64,000 nt of DNA from Mucisphaera sp965279675 (GCF_965279675.1 NZ_CBDIIJ010000002.1:496001-560000); one strand, 5' to 3'; positions 8,739-17,992 are shown, numbered from the stretch's first letter. Translations and numbers: made by a program. The notes: generated by a model from the sequence alone, not told the origin.

Positions 8739-9509
8739 ATGCGCTGCCACACGCTTCTAGCCGCCTCCCTGGCCACATTCCCACTCGCCGCCACCAGCCA
8801 CGCTGGCATGATCGCCGCCAACTTCGACCCCAACAACGTCGACGTGCAGAGCATGCCCACCATCCAGCCCAACAACACTTTCTTCGTCGGTGCCCACGAA
8901 GACTCCATCGGCACCGCCACCACCAAGCCCATCTGGACCACCACCATCTTCTTCTCACCCGATGACGATGACACCATGGGCCGCGTCTCCATCGCCCTCC
9001 GCGCCCGCCAAGCCCGCGATGTGCGCCTCGAACTCCTCGACACCAACGGCAGCTTCAACCCCAACGCCTTCATCGCACCCGATGCCGCCAACGTCTTCAC
9101 CTTCCTCGGCAAGTCCGTCATCCCCGCCGCCGAAGTGACCACCGGCAAGACGATCCTCGACTTCGACTTCGATCCCATCGCCCTCGACGCCGATACCGTC
9201 TACGCCCTCAAACTCTCCGTCGATGCCGTCGGCGGACCCTGGTCAGCCGGCTCCTTCGACTGGCTGGGCGTCGTCGGCACCAACGCCATCCCCTACCTAC
9301 TCGATCAGGCCCACCACGTCCCCGCCAACGCAGTCGTCCCCGACGGCACCTACGGCGCACCTAACTTCGGCGTCTACTCGGGCGGAACGCTCTCGCTAGG
9401 CAGCTTCGGCACAGGACCCTCCTTCGCCGTCCAGACACCCGTCCCCGAACCCGCCAGCGTCGCGCTCATCGCCCTCGGCACAGCCCTCCTCGCCCGACGC
9501 ACCAAGTAA
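8739..9509 (+). CDS. PEP-CTERM sorting-domain protein (extracellular)
   Basis: A 256-residue secreted protein. It has a Sec signal (MRCHTLLAASLATFPLAATSHA, cleaved after about 22) and a C-terminal sorting tail: VPEPASVALIALG, a hydrophobic helix, then ARRTK. Proteins with such tails are processed by exosortase and released to or held at the cell surface. The middle part is beta-rich with alternating hydrophobic strands (VRLELLDTNG, TVYALKLSV) and may be a choice-of-anchor type domain; no enzymatic motif is seen. The ATG is supported by GGAGAAGAGAGAG just upstream. It is followed by a strong terminator shared with the convergent gene. The function of the central domain is unknown. Confidence 0.8.
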   Translation: MRCHTLLAASLATFPLAATSHAGMIAANFDPNNVDVQSMPTIQPNNTFFVGAHEDSIGTATTKPIWTTTIFFSPDDDDTMGRVSIALRARQARDVRLELLDTNGSFNPNAFIAPDAANVFTFLGKSVIPAAEVTTGKTILDFDFDPIALDADTVYALKLSVDAVGGPWSAGSFDWLGVVGTNAIPYLLDQAHHVPANAVVPDGTYGAPNFGVYSGGTLSLGSFGTGPSFAVQTPVPEPASVALIALGTALLARRTK

Positions 9510-9530
9510 CACAACAACCACAAACAAAAA

Positions 9531-9562
9531 GAGCACCGACCCAACCGGTCGGTGCTCTTTTT
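9531..9562. terminator. bidirectional terminator between convergent genes
   Basis: 11-bp stem GAGCACCGACC / GGTCGGTGCTC, loop of 5, preceded by AAAAA and followed by TTTTTG, so it can serve both the PEP-CTERM gene and the gene on the other strand. Confidence 0.85.
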
Positions 9563-9587
9563 GTTTCTACCGGGAAGAATCCACCCC

Positions 9588-10649
9588 CTACCACATCCAA
9601 CCCACCGGCTCCCACGCATACCCCGAGCCCTCAGCCCGCACATGCCCCACACCCGGGAACGGCAAGTGCGACCCCGCCACCATCAGACGCTCCGCCGCCG
9701 CACGATCCAGCGCCCGGCGACGCATCTTCGCCGCCATCACCGGATCAGCATCAAACGCCACATGCCAGTCCGGATGCGCCATCTGAATCTTCGCGTTGTG
9801 AATCGCATCCGCGATGAAGTAAAGCGTCTCTCCCCCCGAATCCACCATCACCCCGATATGCCCAGCCGTATGACCCGGAAGCGCCACACTGCTCACCGAA
9901 CCCGTGATCCCATTCCCAGGCTCAATCAGCCGCAGCCGATCACCAGCCGACGCCAACGCCTTTCTCGCCATATCCACGAAAAACCCGTGCATCCCTGCTG
10001 GAATCGGAGAACCGCTTAAATCCGCATCGCCCTCCCAGAACTCAGCCTCCGCCCGCGTCACCACGTACTCCGCATTCGGAAACACACCCCCACCCGCACC
10101 CCCCACAATCCCGCCACAGTGGTCCACATGCAGATGCGTGAACACCACCGTCGTCACATCCTCAGGACGCACACCAAAGTGCGTCAGATGCCGAACCAGC
10201 TTGCCCGTCGTATCCCCAAAATTCCCGCCCGCCCCCGTATCGATCAGCACCACCTCATCCGCCGACTTCACCACCAACCCATTCACATGACAGACCATCC
10301 CCTCCGGATCCCCAAACCGCCGCCGTGCTTCAGCCGCCACCTCATCACTCAGTGCATTCACCGCAAACGTCGCCGCCGGTGCCACAAAGTTCCCATCCCC
10401 CAGCAAACCCACCTCCAGATCCCCCACGCCAAACCGGTAATACCCCGCGCCCTGCGGCAAACCGATCGGCTCCTCCACCACCGCATCGACTGCGCCCTCC
10501 GTCACCGCATCAACCACCTCTTCCGCTGGAGCCAACTCCGCCGCCTGTCCCATCGCCCGCCGCGAAGCCACCAAACCCGCCAGACTCACCGCCCCCAGAC
10601 CAAACAACTCACGCCGCGAAACCAAAGCACTTTTAACACGATCAACCAT
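9588..10649 (-). CDS. Tat-exported metallo-beta-lactamase-fold hydrolase
   Basis: A 353-residue protein. The N-terminus has a twin-arginine-like signal, SRRELFGLGAVSLAGLVA (about 11-28), followed by an Ala/Glu/Val-rich linker (about 36-66). The MBL core carries the metal motif HLHVDH (172-177), a preceding VVLIDTGAGGNF strand-loop, and LPGHTAGH downstream. This pattern resembles AHL-lactonase-like and other quorum-quenching or esterase members, but the substrate is not readable. The ATG at 10649 is chosen for the AAGGAG eight bases before it; an upstream in-frame start would add six residues. It would act in the periplasm, with two zinc ions. Confidence 0.85.
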   Translation of the reverse strand: MVDRVKSALVSRRELFGLGAVSLAGLVASRRAMGQAAELAPAEEVVDAVTEGAVDAVVEEPIGLPQGAGYYRFGVGDLEVGLLGDGNFVAPAATFAVNALSDEVAAEARRRFGDPEGMVCHVNGLVVKSADEVVLIDTGAGGNFGDTTGKLVRHLTHFGVRPEDVTTVVFTHLHVDHCGGIVGGAGGGVFPNAEYVVTRAEAEFWEGDADLSGSPIPAGMHGFFVDMARKALASAGDRLRLIEPGNGITGSVSSVALPGHTAGHIGVMVDSGGETLYFIADAIHNAKIQMAHPDWHVAFDADPVMAAKMRRRALDRAAAERLMVAGSHLPFPGVGHVRAEGSGYAWEPVGWMW

Positions 10650-10733
10650 CTTAAAACTCCTTCGCATAGCCCCGCAAACCGTTCACCCGGTGGTACGCTC
10701 CGCGTAGTTTCCCATGAATCCAGGAGGCCTGCC

Positions 10734-11843
10734 ATGCGTATCGGAATCCCCAAGGAAATAAAACCCCAGGAAAACCGCGTCTCCACCGTCCCCATGACCG
10801 TCGCCGAACTCGTCCGCCGAGGACACGAAGTCGTCGTCGAACACAACGCCGGAGCCGGCTGCGGCTTCTTCGACGAAGACTACCAACAGGCCGGCGCCAC
10901 CATCCTCCCCGATGCCGATGCCGTCTTCCACCACGCCCACATGATCATCAAGGTCAAAGAGCCCCAACCCCCCGAGCTCCAACGACTCCGCCCCGACCAC
11001 ATCCTCTTCACCTACCTCCACCTCGCCGCCGACAAAAAACTCACCGAGTCACTCATCGCCACCGGCTGCACCGCCATCGCCTACGAAACCGTCGCCGTCA
11101 ACGGCAAACTCCCGATGCTCGAGCCCATGTCCGAGGTCGCCGGACGCATGTCCGCCATCTACGGCGCAGCCATGCTCGCCAAACACCACACCGGATCAGG
11201 TGTCCTGCTCCCCGGCGTCCCAGGCGTACCCGCCGGCAAAGTCATGGTCATAGGCGGCGGAACCGCAGGACTCAACGCCGCCAAAATCGCACTCGGACTC
11301 GGAGCCGAAGTCACCATCCTCGACGTCAACACCGAAAGACTCCGCTACCTCGACATCGCCCTCCCCAAAGTCCGAACCCTCTACTCCACCCCCGAACACA
11401 TCGCCGAACTCCTCCCCGACACCGACCTCGTCATCGGCGCCGTCCTCGTCCCCGGTGCCGCCGCCCCCAAACTCATCCGACGACACCACCTCAAACTCAT
11501 GAAACCCGGCTCCGTCGTCGTCGATATCGCCGTCGACCAGGGCGGCTGCTGCGAAACCACCAGACCCACCACCCACCAGGACCCCGTCTACCTCGAAGAA
11601 GGCATCGTCCACTACTGTGTCGCCAACATGCCCGGCGCCTACGCCAGAACCTCCACCGAAGCCCTCTCCAACGCCACCCGGCCCTGGACCCTCCTACTCG
11701 CCGACAAAGGCGTCGCCGCCGCCTGCGAACAACGACACGAACTCTGGGACGGCATCAACACCACCCAGGGAAAACTCACCTGCACCCCTGTCGCCGAAGC
11801 CCACGGCCTAACGGCCTCCAACCCCCAAACCCTCTTGAACTGA
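10734..11843 (+). CDS. ald: alanine dehydrogenase
   Basis: A 369-residue enzyme, the usual family length, interconverting L-alanine with pyruvate and ammonia using NAD. MRIGIPKEIKPQENRV opens the fold with the conserved Arg (R15); MIIKVKEP holds the substrate Lys (K75 by my count) and TYLHLAA the catalytic His (H96). The NAD motif GGGTAGLNAAKIALGLGAEV is at about 174-193, and VVDIAVDQGGC supplies the conserved Asp. The frame is open far upstream, but the start is fixed by AGGAGG just before the ATG at 10734. The gene is divergent from the MBL-fold gene, with 84 bases between the two starts. No Lrp-like regulator is adjacent. Confidence 0.96.
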   Translation: MRIGIPKEIKPQENRVSTVPMTVAELVRRGHEVVVEHNAGAGCGFFDEDYQQAGATILPDADAVFHHAHMIIKVKEPQPPELQRLRPDHILFTYLHLAADKKLTESLIATGCTAIAYETVAVNGKLPMLEPMSEVAGRMSAIYGAAMLAKHHTGSGVLLPGVPGVPAGKVMVIGGGTAGLNAAKIALGLGAEVTILDVNTERLRYLDIALPKVRTLYSTPEHIAELLPDTDLVIGAVLVPGAAAPKLIRRHHLKLMKPGSVVVDIAVDQGGCCETTRPTTHQDPVYLEEGIVHYCVANMPGAYARTSTEALSNATRPWTLLLADKGVAAACEQRHELWDGINTTQGKLTCTPVAEAHGLTASNPQTLLN

Positions 11844-11957
11844 CACAGCTCTGAGTCATGTAAACCGCGAAATCCCACGGAATACGCTTCAGAAAACCAA
11901 GGTTCTACGGATACGATATCCCTCAACAACAAGAAACCTCCCCACCGGAGCCACTCC

Positions 11958-13265
11958 ATGACCCGCCCCCTCGCCCTCCTCTGCTCCCTCGCCCTTATCC
12001 TCCTCACCGCCCTCCCCGCCGCCGCCCAGGAAGCCAACCACCCGCTCCTCGGCCGCCAGGCACCCCCCTTCACCCTCCCCAACATGGATGGCGAACCCCT
12101 CCGACTCAACCAACTCAAAGGCGAGATCGTTGTCCTCGACTTCTGGGCCACTTGGTGCCCACCCTGCGTCGCCGCCATGCCCGAACTCCAGAAACTCCAC
12201 GAACGCTACGCCGACCAAGGCGTCCGCATCATCGGCGTCAACCTCGGCGAAGACCGCGCCACCGCCCAACGATTCATCGATCAGAAAAACCTCACCTTCG
12301 ACTTCGTCCTCGATGAACGACGCCGAACCAGCCGACCCTACCGCATCTCCGGCATCCCCCAAACCGTCTTCATCGATCGCGAAGGCATCGTCCAGGCCGT
12401 CCACGTCGGCTTCGGACCCAACAGCCCCGCCAAGTACGCCCGCGAGATCGACGCCCTCCTCGCCGGACAGTCACTCGTCCAGCCCAATCAGCCCGAGCCC
12501 ACCAACGCAGCCAAAGCCCGCACCCAGATCCTCGAACCCGTCAACACCGACAAACTCGTCAAAACCGCCACCATCTACGACGGCCAGGCCTCCTGGTTCG
12601 AAGCCCCCCTCCCGGGCACATGGTTCGAACACCCCAGCGCCGGAAAAATCCTCGCCCTCTTTGGCGACAACAACGAACTCGTTCTCGTCGGCCAAACACC
12701 CGAAGGCACCCGCGTCAGCAACCTCCCCCTCGAACTGCCCATCGACGCCAACCCCACCGACTTCGCCATCACCGGACACAACCAGAGCATCGCCGTCGCC
12801 GCAGTTACCGCAGAAACCGACCTCGACGGCAGCCTCCTCCGCATGCAACTCATCGCCTTCAACAACCGCCCAAGCCCCGCCTGGTCAGCCGACCTCGCGC
12901 CCGCCGGCAAGAACATGCCCGTCTTTACCGTCCGCTTCGCCGAACTCGCCAACGACGACACCCTCCACGTCGCCTTCCTCGCCGACTACGAAGACGCTCG
13001 ACGCTCAGGCGAGCTCGCCCGACACACACCCGAAGTCGACGCCGCCGTCGCCGACAACAACTCCACCCGACTCCTCTCCATCTTCAACTTCGAAACCGGC
13101 GAAATCGTCTACCGCGGATGGATCCCGGGCCCAACCCATGGCGGCGGCTTCTACATCCTCCCCGCCAACGACAACACCCAACCCGATTCACTCCTCATCG
13201 CCACCGATGAAGGCTTCTCCACCTTCAACCTCGCCACACCCCAAACCGCCGAAGCCACCCCATAG
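11958..13265 (+). CDS. secreted TlpA-type thioredoxin with large C-terminal domain
   Basis: A 435-residue protein: signal peptide (1-24, ending PAAAQ), a TlpA/AhpC-type thioredoxin domain (about 30-170) with the redox pair in FWATWCPPC (C67, C70) and the cis-Pro in SGIPQTVF, and then about 250 residues rich in beta strands (ILALFGDNNELVLVGQT, LLSIFNFETGEIVYRG), resembling a WD/PQQ-like propeller. The thioredoxin part should reduce or resolve disulfides in the periplasm, as for cytochrome maturation; the partner of the C-terminal domain is unknown. An upstream ACCGGAG-like sequence gives a moderate ribosome-binding site. The fusion with a beta-propeller-like region is the unusual point. Confidence 0.8.
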   Translation: MTRPLALLCSLALILLTALPAAAQEANHPLLGRQAPPFTLPNMDGEPLRLNQLKGEIVVLDFWATWCPPCVAAMPELQKLHERYADQGVRIIGVNLGEDRATAQRFIDQKNLTFDFVLDERRRTSRPYRISGIPQTVFIDREGIVQAVHVGFGPNSPAKYAREIDALLAGQSLVQPNQPEPTNAAKARTQILEPVNTDKLVKTATIYDGQASWFEAPLPGTWFEHPSAGKILALFGDNNELVLVGQTPEGTRVSNLPLELPIDANPTDFAITGHNQSIAVAAVTAETDLDGSLLRMQLIAFNNRPSPAWSADLAPAGKNMPVFTVRFAELANDDTLHVAFLADYEDARRSGELARHTPEVDAAVADNNSTRLLSIFNFETGEIVYRGWIPGPTHGGGFYILPANDNTQPDSLLIATDEGFSTFNLATPQTAEATP

Positions 13266-13324
13266 CCCACTCGCGAGGCGACCGGGCCCCACCAACAAAA
13301 CACGCGCCAGAAACAAACCCCAGT

Positions 13325-13349
13325 GAGCCGGGCCGTGTCGGCCCGGGTA
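13325..13349 (+). repeat. REP-like palindrome, copy 1 (GGGCC subtype)
   Basis: GAGCCGGGCCGTG then TCGGCCCGGGT; stem CCGGGCCG/CGGCCCGG. Lies between the TlpA-type gene and the nitroreductase gene, with CCGGGTGCCACGCC shortly after. Confidence 0.65.
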
Positions 13350-13447
13350 CCCCATAAATCCGGGTGCCACGCCCCTTCCAGGCCGTGATCCGGCCACCAA
13401 CAACACCCCCGCCCCCGCCCTATGCTTAACCTTCCCAAGGAGACACC

Positions 13448-14050
13448 ATGGACACCTTCGAAGCCATCTACCAACGCCGCGCCGTCAAGCACTTCGACCC
13501 CAACCACGACATGACCGACGCCGAAGAACTCAAGCTCTTCGAAGCCGCCATCCAAAGCCCCACCTCCTTCAACATCCAGAATTGGCGCTTCATCGTCGTC
13601 CGCGACCCCGAACTCCGACTCAAAATCCGAGAGGCCTCCTGGGGACAGGCCCAGGTCTCCGAAGCCTCCATCCTCGTCATCGTCGCCGCCGACCTCCACG
13701 CCTGGGATCACGACCCCGAGCGATACTGGAAGAACGCACCCAAAGAAGCCCAGGACATCCTCGTCCCCATGATCAAACCCTTCTACAAAGACAACCCTCA
13801 ACTCCAACGCGACGAAGCCATGCGCTCAGCTGGTATCGCCGCCACCACCCTCATGCTCGCCGCCAAAGCCATCGGCTACGACTCCTGCCCCATGATCGGC
13901 TTCGACCCCGACAAAGTCGCCAAGCTCATCAACCTCCCCGACAACCACGTCATCGGAATGCTCCTGCCCATCGGCAAAGCCACCAAACCCGCCTGGCCCA
14001 AGCCCGGACAACTCCCCCTCGACGAAGTCGTCATCCGCAACCACTTCTAA
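13448..14050 (+). CDS. nitroreductase-family flavoprotein
   Basis: A 200-residue FMN-dependent oxidoreductase. The start DTFEAIYQRRAVKHFDP contains the RRA(V)K.F FMN-phosphate motif, SPTSFNIQNWRFIVV is the family's substrate/FMN loop, and AATTLMLAAKAIGYDSCPM with the glycine-containing segment before the end is typical. Length matches the family. The ATG follows AAGGAG by five bases. Members reduce nitroaromatics, quinones or enones with NAD(P)H; the natural substrate is not predictable. It is a single gene, followed by a 278-base spacer. Confidence 0.9.
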   Translation: MDTFEAIYQRRAVKHFDPNHDMTDAEELKLFEAAIQSPTSFNIQNWRFIVVRDPELRLKIREASWGQAQVSEASILVIVAADLHAWDHDPERYWKNAPKEAQDILVPMIKPFYKDNPQLQRDEAMRSAGIAATTLMLAAKAIGYDSCPMIGFDPDKVAKLINLPDNHVIGMLLPIGKATKPAWPKPGQLPLDEVVIRNHF

Positions 14051-14328
14051 ACACCAGCAACCTTGATCCGCTTTTTTCATTGGGTTCTTTACCTAAGAAC
14101 CCATCCCTATCTGCTCGCGCTAGCCCGGCCTCAAACTGCGCTTACGCACTTATCCACAAACCGATCGAGAGGTCCAGCCGAACAATCGTTCGCAGGATCC
14201 GCACACACTCCGCGTAAAACAGTTTCAACCAGCCGGCACGAAGACACCGGCGTCAAACCCCGTCGACGGGAGAGGGGCACCCCGCCGAACAAAGCTATCT
14301 CATGCCCCGACAGAGAAGGAGACGCACC
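14051..14328 (+). other. spacer upstream of a PEP-CTERM gene
   Basis: No gene seen. It holds one sequence identical to the DnaA-box consensus (TTATCCACA, 14150-14158) but no second copy or AT-rich unwinding region, so an origin is not supported. AAAGCTATCTC at 14291-14301 may be a -10 region for the following gene. Confidence 0.35.
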
Positions 14329-15609
14329 ATGCAACGCAACACCACAACCCTCATCGCAGCACTCGCACTCGGCACCACCGCACTAACCACCCTCGCGACC
14401 ACCCCCTACACCCCCGTCGTCATCCCGCCCAACGCCGCACCCGGCATCGGCGCTGGGGTCATCACCCCCAACCTCGTCTTCGGCAAGGAATACTCCTCCG
14501 ATATCGACACCAACACCCTCGGCGCAGGAGGGCTCGCCGACCCCGAACAGATCATCGCCTGGGACGGCATAGGCGGCACCGCCGATGGCCTCGACTACAC
14601 CGCCTCACGAGGACCCAATTTCCCACGTGAACAACAAGTCGACGCCACCGCCAATCACAACGACGCCCTCTTCCGCCAACTCTACAACTCAGCCGACCGG
14701 ACCTTCCCCGATCGCGCCCACCTCATCTTCTCCATCGACGATACCGTCGCCCGCTACGTCCCAGCCGCAGGCGGACCGCCCCTGGGCATCCTCGAACAAC
14801 CCTCAACCGTCCCCCTGATCCCAGCCTCCGGCCCCGTGCTGCTCTCCAACGGCAACACCATCGGCGGCTCAGGCGACATCTCCGTCGAGGAAGCCGGCGC
14901 CTTCGCCCCGCCCAGCACCCAGCGACTCTGGACGCCCGCGCCCACCGTCAACAACATGCCCGCGCCCAAAGACGTCGACGCCGTCGAAGTCTGGGGACCC
15001 GAACCCGCCGTCACCGGAGATGCCGACAAATACTCGCTCGACGTCGATATCACCACCGGCAACGTCTCCGTCTGGAGCTACAACCAGGGAACCAACACCT
15101 CAACCCCCTACATCAATCACAACCTGATCGTCAACGCCGTCCAGTCACTGCTCGGCCCCGTCCCCAGCACCGCCTCCGCCAGCAACACCCCTAACTTCCC
15201 AGGCGTCGAAGCCATCAACCTCGACGCCCTCATGGTCCGCGACATCGTCGGCGACATCGACACCTTCGATCGCACCGAAGACACCAACGCCAACATCGAC
15301 GCGATCATCTTCTCCATCCGCCAGATCGTCGACCCCTTCGACCCCGACGGCTTCTACGCCACCGGCTCGGAACTCTTCGTCCTCGACGGCACCGGCTTCG
15401 CCACCTACCTCGAGCACGGCGGCCACACCTGGGACCACAACTACGCCCTCAACAACCTCCAGATCATCGGCGTACCCGATGACGGCCTCGCCTACATCGA
15501 CATCAACGCCATCGAGGCCATCGGCGAAATCGTCATCCCCGAACCCGCCTCAGCCGCACTCCTCGGCCTCGGAGCCCTCATGCTCCGCCGCCGAAAGGCA
15601 ACCGCCTGA
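14329..15609 (+). CDS. PEP-CTERM sorting-domain protein
   Basis: A 426-residue secreted protein. It has a signal peptide (MQRNTTTLIAALALGTTALT, about 1-26) and a C-terminal sorting tail, IPEPASAALLGLGALMLRRRK. The body is long, Asn/Asp/Thr-rich and beta-like, with many Asp-rich turns (SDIDTNTL, TGDADKYSLDVDI, DTNANIDAIIF), compatible with calcium binding; no catalytic motif is recognised. The ATG at 14329 is chosen because GAAGGAG lies just upstream; an earlier ATG at 14302 overlaps that site and would break the signal peptide. A hairpin follows the stop. The function is unknown; a surface or matrix role is inferred from the tail. Confidence 0.8.
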   Translation: MQRNTTTLIAALALGTTALTTLATTPYTPVVIPPNAAPGIGAGVITPNLVFGKEYSSDIDTNTLGAGGLADPEQIIAWDGIGGTADGLDYTASRGPNFPREQQVDATANHNDALFRQLYNSADRTFPDRAHLIFSIDDTVARYVPAAGGPPLGILEQPSTVPLIPASGPVLLSNGNTIGGSGDISVEEAGAFAPPSTQRLWTPAPTVNNMPAPKDVDAVEVWGPEPAVTGDADKYSLDVDITTGNVSVWSYNQGTNTSTPYINHNLIVNAVQSLLGPVPSTASASNTPNFPGVEAINLDALMVRDIVGDIDTFDRTEDTNANIDAIIFSIRQIVDPFDPDGFYATGSELFVLDGTGFATYLEHGGHTWDHNYALNNLQIIGVPDDGLAYIDINAIEAIGEIVIPEPASAALLGLGALMLRRRKATA

Positions 15610-15639
15610 CGCATAACCCGCACACATAACCCATAACGC

Positions 15640-15668
15640 AGCCGGCTCGCCACCTAGGCGAGCCGGCT
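15640..15668. terminator. hairpin between convergent genes
   Basis: 12-bp perfect stem AGCCGGCTCGCC / GGCGAGCCGGCT with a 5-base loop; the T-run is short (TTTC), so termination may be partial or need a factor. Confidence 0.6.
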
Positions 15669-15699
15669 TTCATACATCCAGAGTCAATACCAATGAGAT

Positions 15700-17208
15700 C
15701 TAAGCCTTGAACCGCCCCACCAGCCCGTTCAGACCCGTCGCCTGATGCGTCAGGTCATCCAGTGCCGAATTCACCTGCACACTGCTCGACTCAAACTCCC
15801 GCAAAGTCGCCGTCATCCGCGTCACATCCTCCGCCAGCCGATTCGAACCATCCACGATCTGCGCCAGCATCTGCGCGGCCTCACCACTCTTCTGAGCATT
15901 CAGCTCCGCCGCCTCCCGCGAAGCCCGCATCCGATCCACCGACCGATCCGTATCAGCCTTGATCGACTGCACCAGCTGCTCAATCTCATCCGTCGCCGTC
16001 GCCGTCCGATCCGCCAGCTTCCGAACCTCATCCGCCACCACCGCAAACCCACGACCATGCTCACCCGCACGCGCCGCCTCAATCGCCGCATTGAGCGCCA
16101 ACAGATTCGTCTGCTCCGCAATCTCCTGAATCACCTGCGTCACCCCAATAATCTGAGCACTCCGCTCACTCAGCTGCCCCACACTCTCTGAGCCCTCCCT
16201 CACCCGATCATTGATCTGATCGATCCCCTCAATCGTCTCCGACACCACCTCACCACCCTTCGACGCCGTATCCCGAGCCTGCCGGGCCTCCTCGCTCAAA
16301 CGCTCCGCACGCTCCAGCAACTCACCCACACCACGCGTCAACTCCTCGGTACTCGCAGAAATCTCCGTCGTCGCCGCCGCCGTCGAATCCGACGAACCGC
16401 GAACCTCCTGAATCACCGATCGAAGCGTCTTCACAAACCCGCCGACACCACCAGCTAGCTTCGCCGTCGCCGGATCGTCGAGCCGATCATTCACCTCATA
16501 CGCTAGGTCCTGTTCCCGTTCCACGTACTCAAGGTCCTTCAGCACCGAGGCCACCGAACGACGGGTCCGATCCTCCTTCACCTCCAATTCCAACTCACGC
16601 TCCGCAATCACCTTCATCTCCGTCCGCTGAATCGCAATCCCATAAAGCAACACCCCCACCTCAATCACCACCCACACCGCATGCTCAATCCAAAGCAGCG
16701 TGCTCGCCGTCGGATCCCCATAAATCGACCCCGGCCAGAACATCCCCCGCAAAAAGTGATCCCCCGCCACCACCAGCGTGATCGCCAGCAGCACAAACGG
16801 GTCACGATAGATACTCAAAATCGCCAGCGACACAAACACATGGAAGTGCCACTCGATCCGACCACCCCCCAGATGAATCAGCAGCGCCCCCGCCAACCCC
16901 TGACACACCCCCACCAGCAACGCCGTCCGAAAAGACCGACTCCGCCACCGAGCCAACGCAGCCACCGGCAGACAGATCAGCCCACCCAAACCCAGCGCCG
17001 CCCACACATGCACATGCGTTTCCGACTGCGCCCCAATCCACGTCGCCGGCGAAATCACCAACGCCACCGCGATCATCACAAACCACTGCGCCAGCAGCAG
17101 CCAGGAGAACAACCGATTGCTCCGCTCCCGCTGATCCACCAGCGCCCCCGCCACCCGCTCAGGAACCGACCGGAAACCATCAGCCACATCAACACCCACA
17201 GTGCTCAT
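15700..17208 (-). CDS. methyl-accepting chemotaxis protein with six-helix membrane sensor
   Basis: A 502-residue receptor. Residues about 32-193 form six predicted membrane helices with short loops and no large periplasmic domain. They include HVHVW (65-69), EWHFHVFVSLA (119-129), IYRD (133-136), DHFLRGMFWPGS (150-161) and IEHAVWV (174-180); several His, Asp and Arg residues lie in or at the membrane. A coiled coil follows, and then the MA signalling domain with the hairpin tip EQTNLLALNAAIEAARAGE that binds CheA/CheW. The ATG at 17208 lies eight bases after GGAG. It lies 24 bases after the RedB-like gene, so the two are probably co-transcribed. With the flagellins at 33-37 kb it points to a motile stage. 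Confidence 0.9.
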   Translation of the reverse strand: MSTVGVDVADGFRSVPERVAGALVDQRERSNRLFSWLLLAQWFVMIAVALVISPATWIGAQSETHVHVWAALGLGGLICLPVAALARWRSRSFRTALLVGVCQGLAGALLIHLGGGRIEWHFHVFVSLAILSIYRDPFVLLAITLVVAGDHFLRGMFWPGSIYGDPTASTLLWIEHAVWVVIEVGVLLYGIAIQRTEMKVIAERELELEVKEDRTRRSVASVLKDLEYVEREQDLAYEVNDRLDDPATAKLAGGVGGFVKTLRSVIQEVRGSSDSTAAATTEISASTEELTRGVGELLERAERLSEEARQARDTASKGGEVVSETIEGIDQINDRVREGSESVGQLSERSAQIIGVTQVIQEIAEQTNLLALNAAIEAARAGEHGRGFAVVADEVRKLADRTATATDEIEQLVQSIKADTDRSVDRMRASREAAELNAQKSGEAAQMLAQIVDGSNRLAEDVTRMTATLREFESSSVQVNSALDDLTHQATGLNGLVGRFKA

Positions 17209-17232
17209 CAAAAACACTCCTGTAAAACGTGA

Positions 17233-17859
17233 TCAGTCAACCCCACCCACGCCCGACGACCCCGGACATAGCGGGCACCCATAAACCTCAGCCGACGCCC
17301 CAACCTCCGTCACCTCCGCAGTCCCATCCCCGGCCCCCGCCATCAACAACCGCAGCGACCGCTTCCCCCCGCTCGGACCCACATGCCCCCGCCAAGGCGT
17401 CACCCCACCACTAAAAACCAACGCCCCCGCCCCGTCATAAACCAACACATGCCCGCTCGTCAGCGCCCCAAACCGCCGAGCGATCTCGGCCCCCTCATCA
17501 AACACAACCTCCGCCCCATCCACCCCAAGCGCATCACGCACCAGACCGGTACCCCGCCACCCCGGATCACCCTCCCCCAGATCAACCACCACAATCACCA
17601 GCGCCCCAGCCCCCTCCTCACCCCAAACCTCCTTCACCGTCGCCAGCGTCGCCACCGAACAAGGACAGTGCGGATGCAGAAACACCAGCGTCCGCAACCC
17701 CCCATCATCCAACCCCTCAACCACCCCCACCGGCCAAACCCCGGGCACCACCCCCACATCCCCCGCCTCCGACATGTAACCATTCAACGCAGCCCAACCC
17801 GTAGCCACTAGAAGCAGCCAAACCATCCCACCTGCCACCCATAACGACGAACCCGACAT
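17233..17859 (-). CDS. RedB-like membrane-anchored thioredoxin-fold protein
   Basis: A 208-residue protein with one N-terminal membrane helix (SLWVAGGMVWLLLVATGWAAL, about 5-25) and an outward domain. TLVFLHPHCPCSVATL (58-73) carries a Cys-Pro-Cys redox motif (C65, C67) preceded by HPH, typical of the small RedB family in proteobacteria and planctomycetes. A second Cys pair, YGCPLC, lies near the C-terminus (about 193-198). The start is taken at the Met at 17859 because the longer frame adds only seven residues before the helix. The gene precedes a chemotaxis receptor by 24 bases, suggesting a redox or metal signal, which is inference. Confidence 0.65.
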   Translation of the reverse strand: MSGSSLWVAGGMVWLLLVATGWAALNGYMSEAGDVGVVPGVWPVGVVEGLDDGGLRTLVFLHPHCPCSVATLATVKEVWGEEGAGALVIVVVDLGEGDPGWRGTGLVRDALGVDGAEVVFDEGAEIARRFGALTSGHVLVYDGAGALVFSGGVTPWRGHVGPSGGKRSLRLLMAGAGDGTAEVTEVGASAEVYGCPLCPGSSGVGGVD

Positions 17860-17992
17860 CCTCAATCTCTCCTGCAGCAAGCCGTTGCCACAGAATCAAT
17901 CGTCAGCCCTACGCACTAAATTCAGACCGCTACAATCAAACCGTTCAACACCCCAAACCCAGCGTCCGAGAATCACACTTCAGGCTACCCCC

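Noticed and set aside
10119..10733. N-terminal extension of the ald reading frame
   Set aside because: It is antisense to the MBL-fold gene and low in complexity; AGGAGG and the family start fix the ATG at 10734.
14150..14158. TTATCCACA, a perfect DnaA-box sequence
   Set aside because: A single copy, 17 kb from the compositional switch, without neighbours or AT-rich DNA; expected by chance at some rate.
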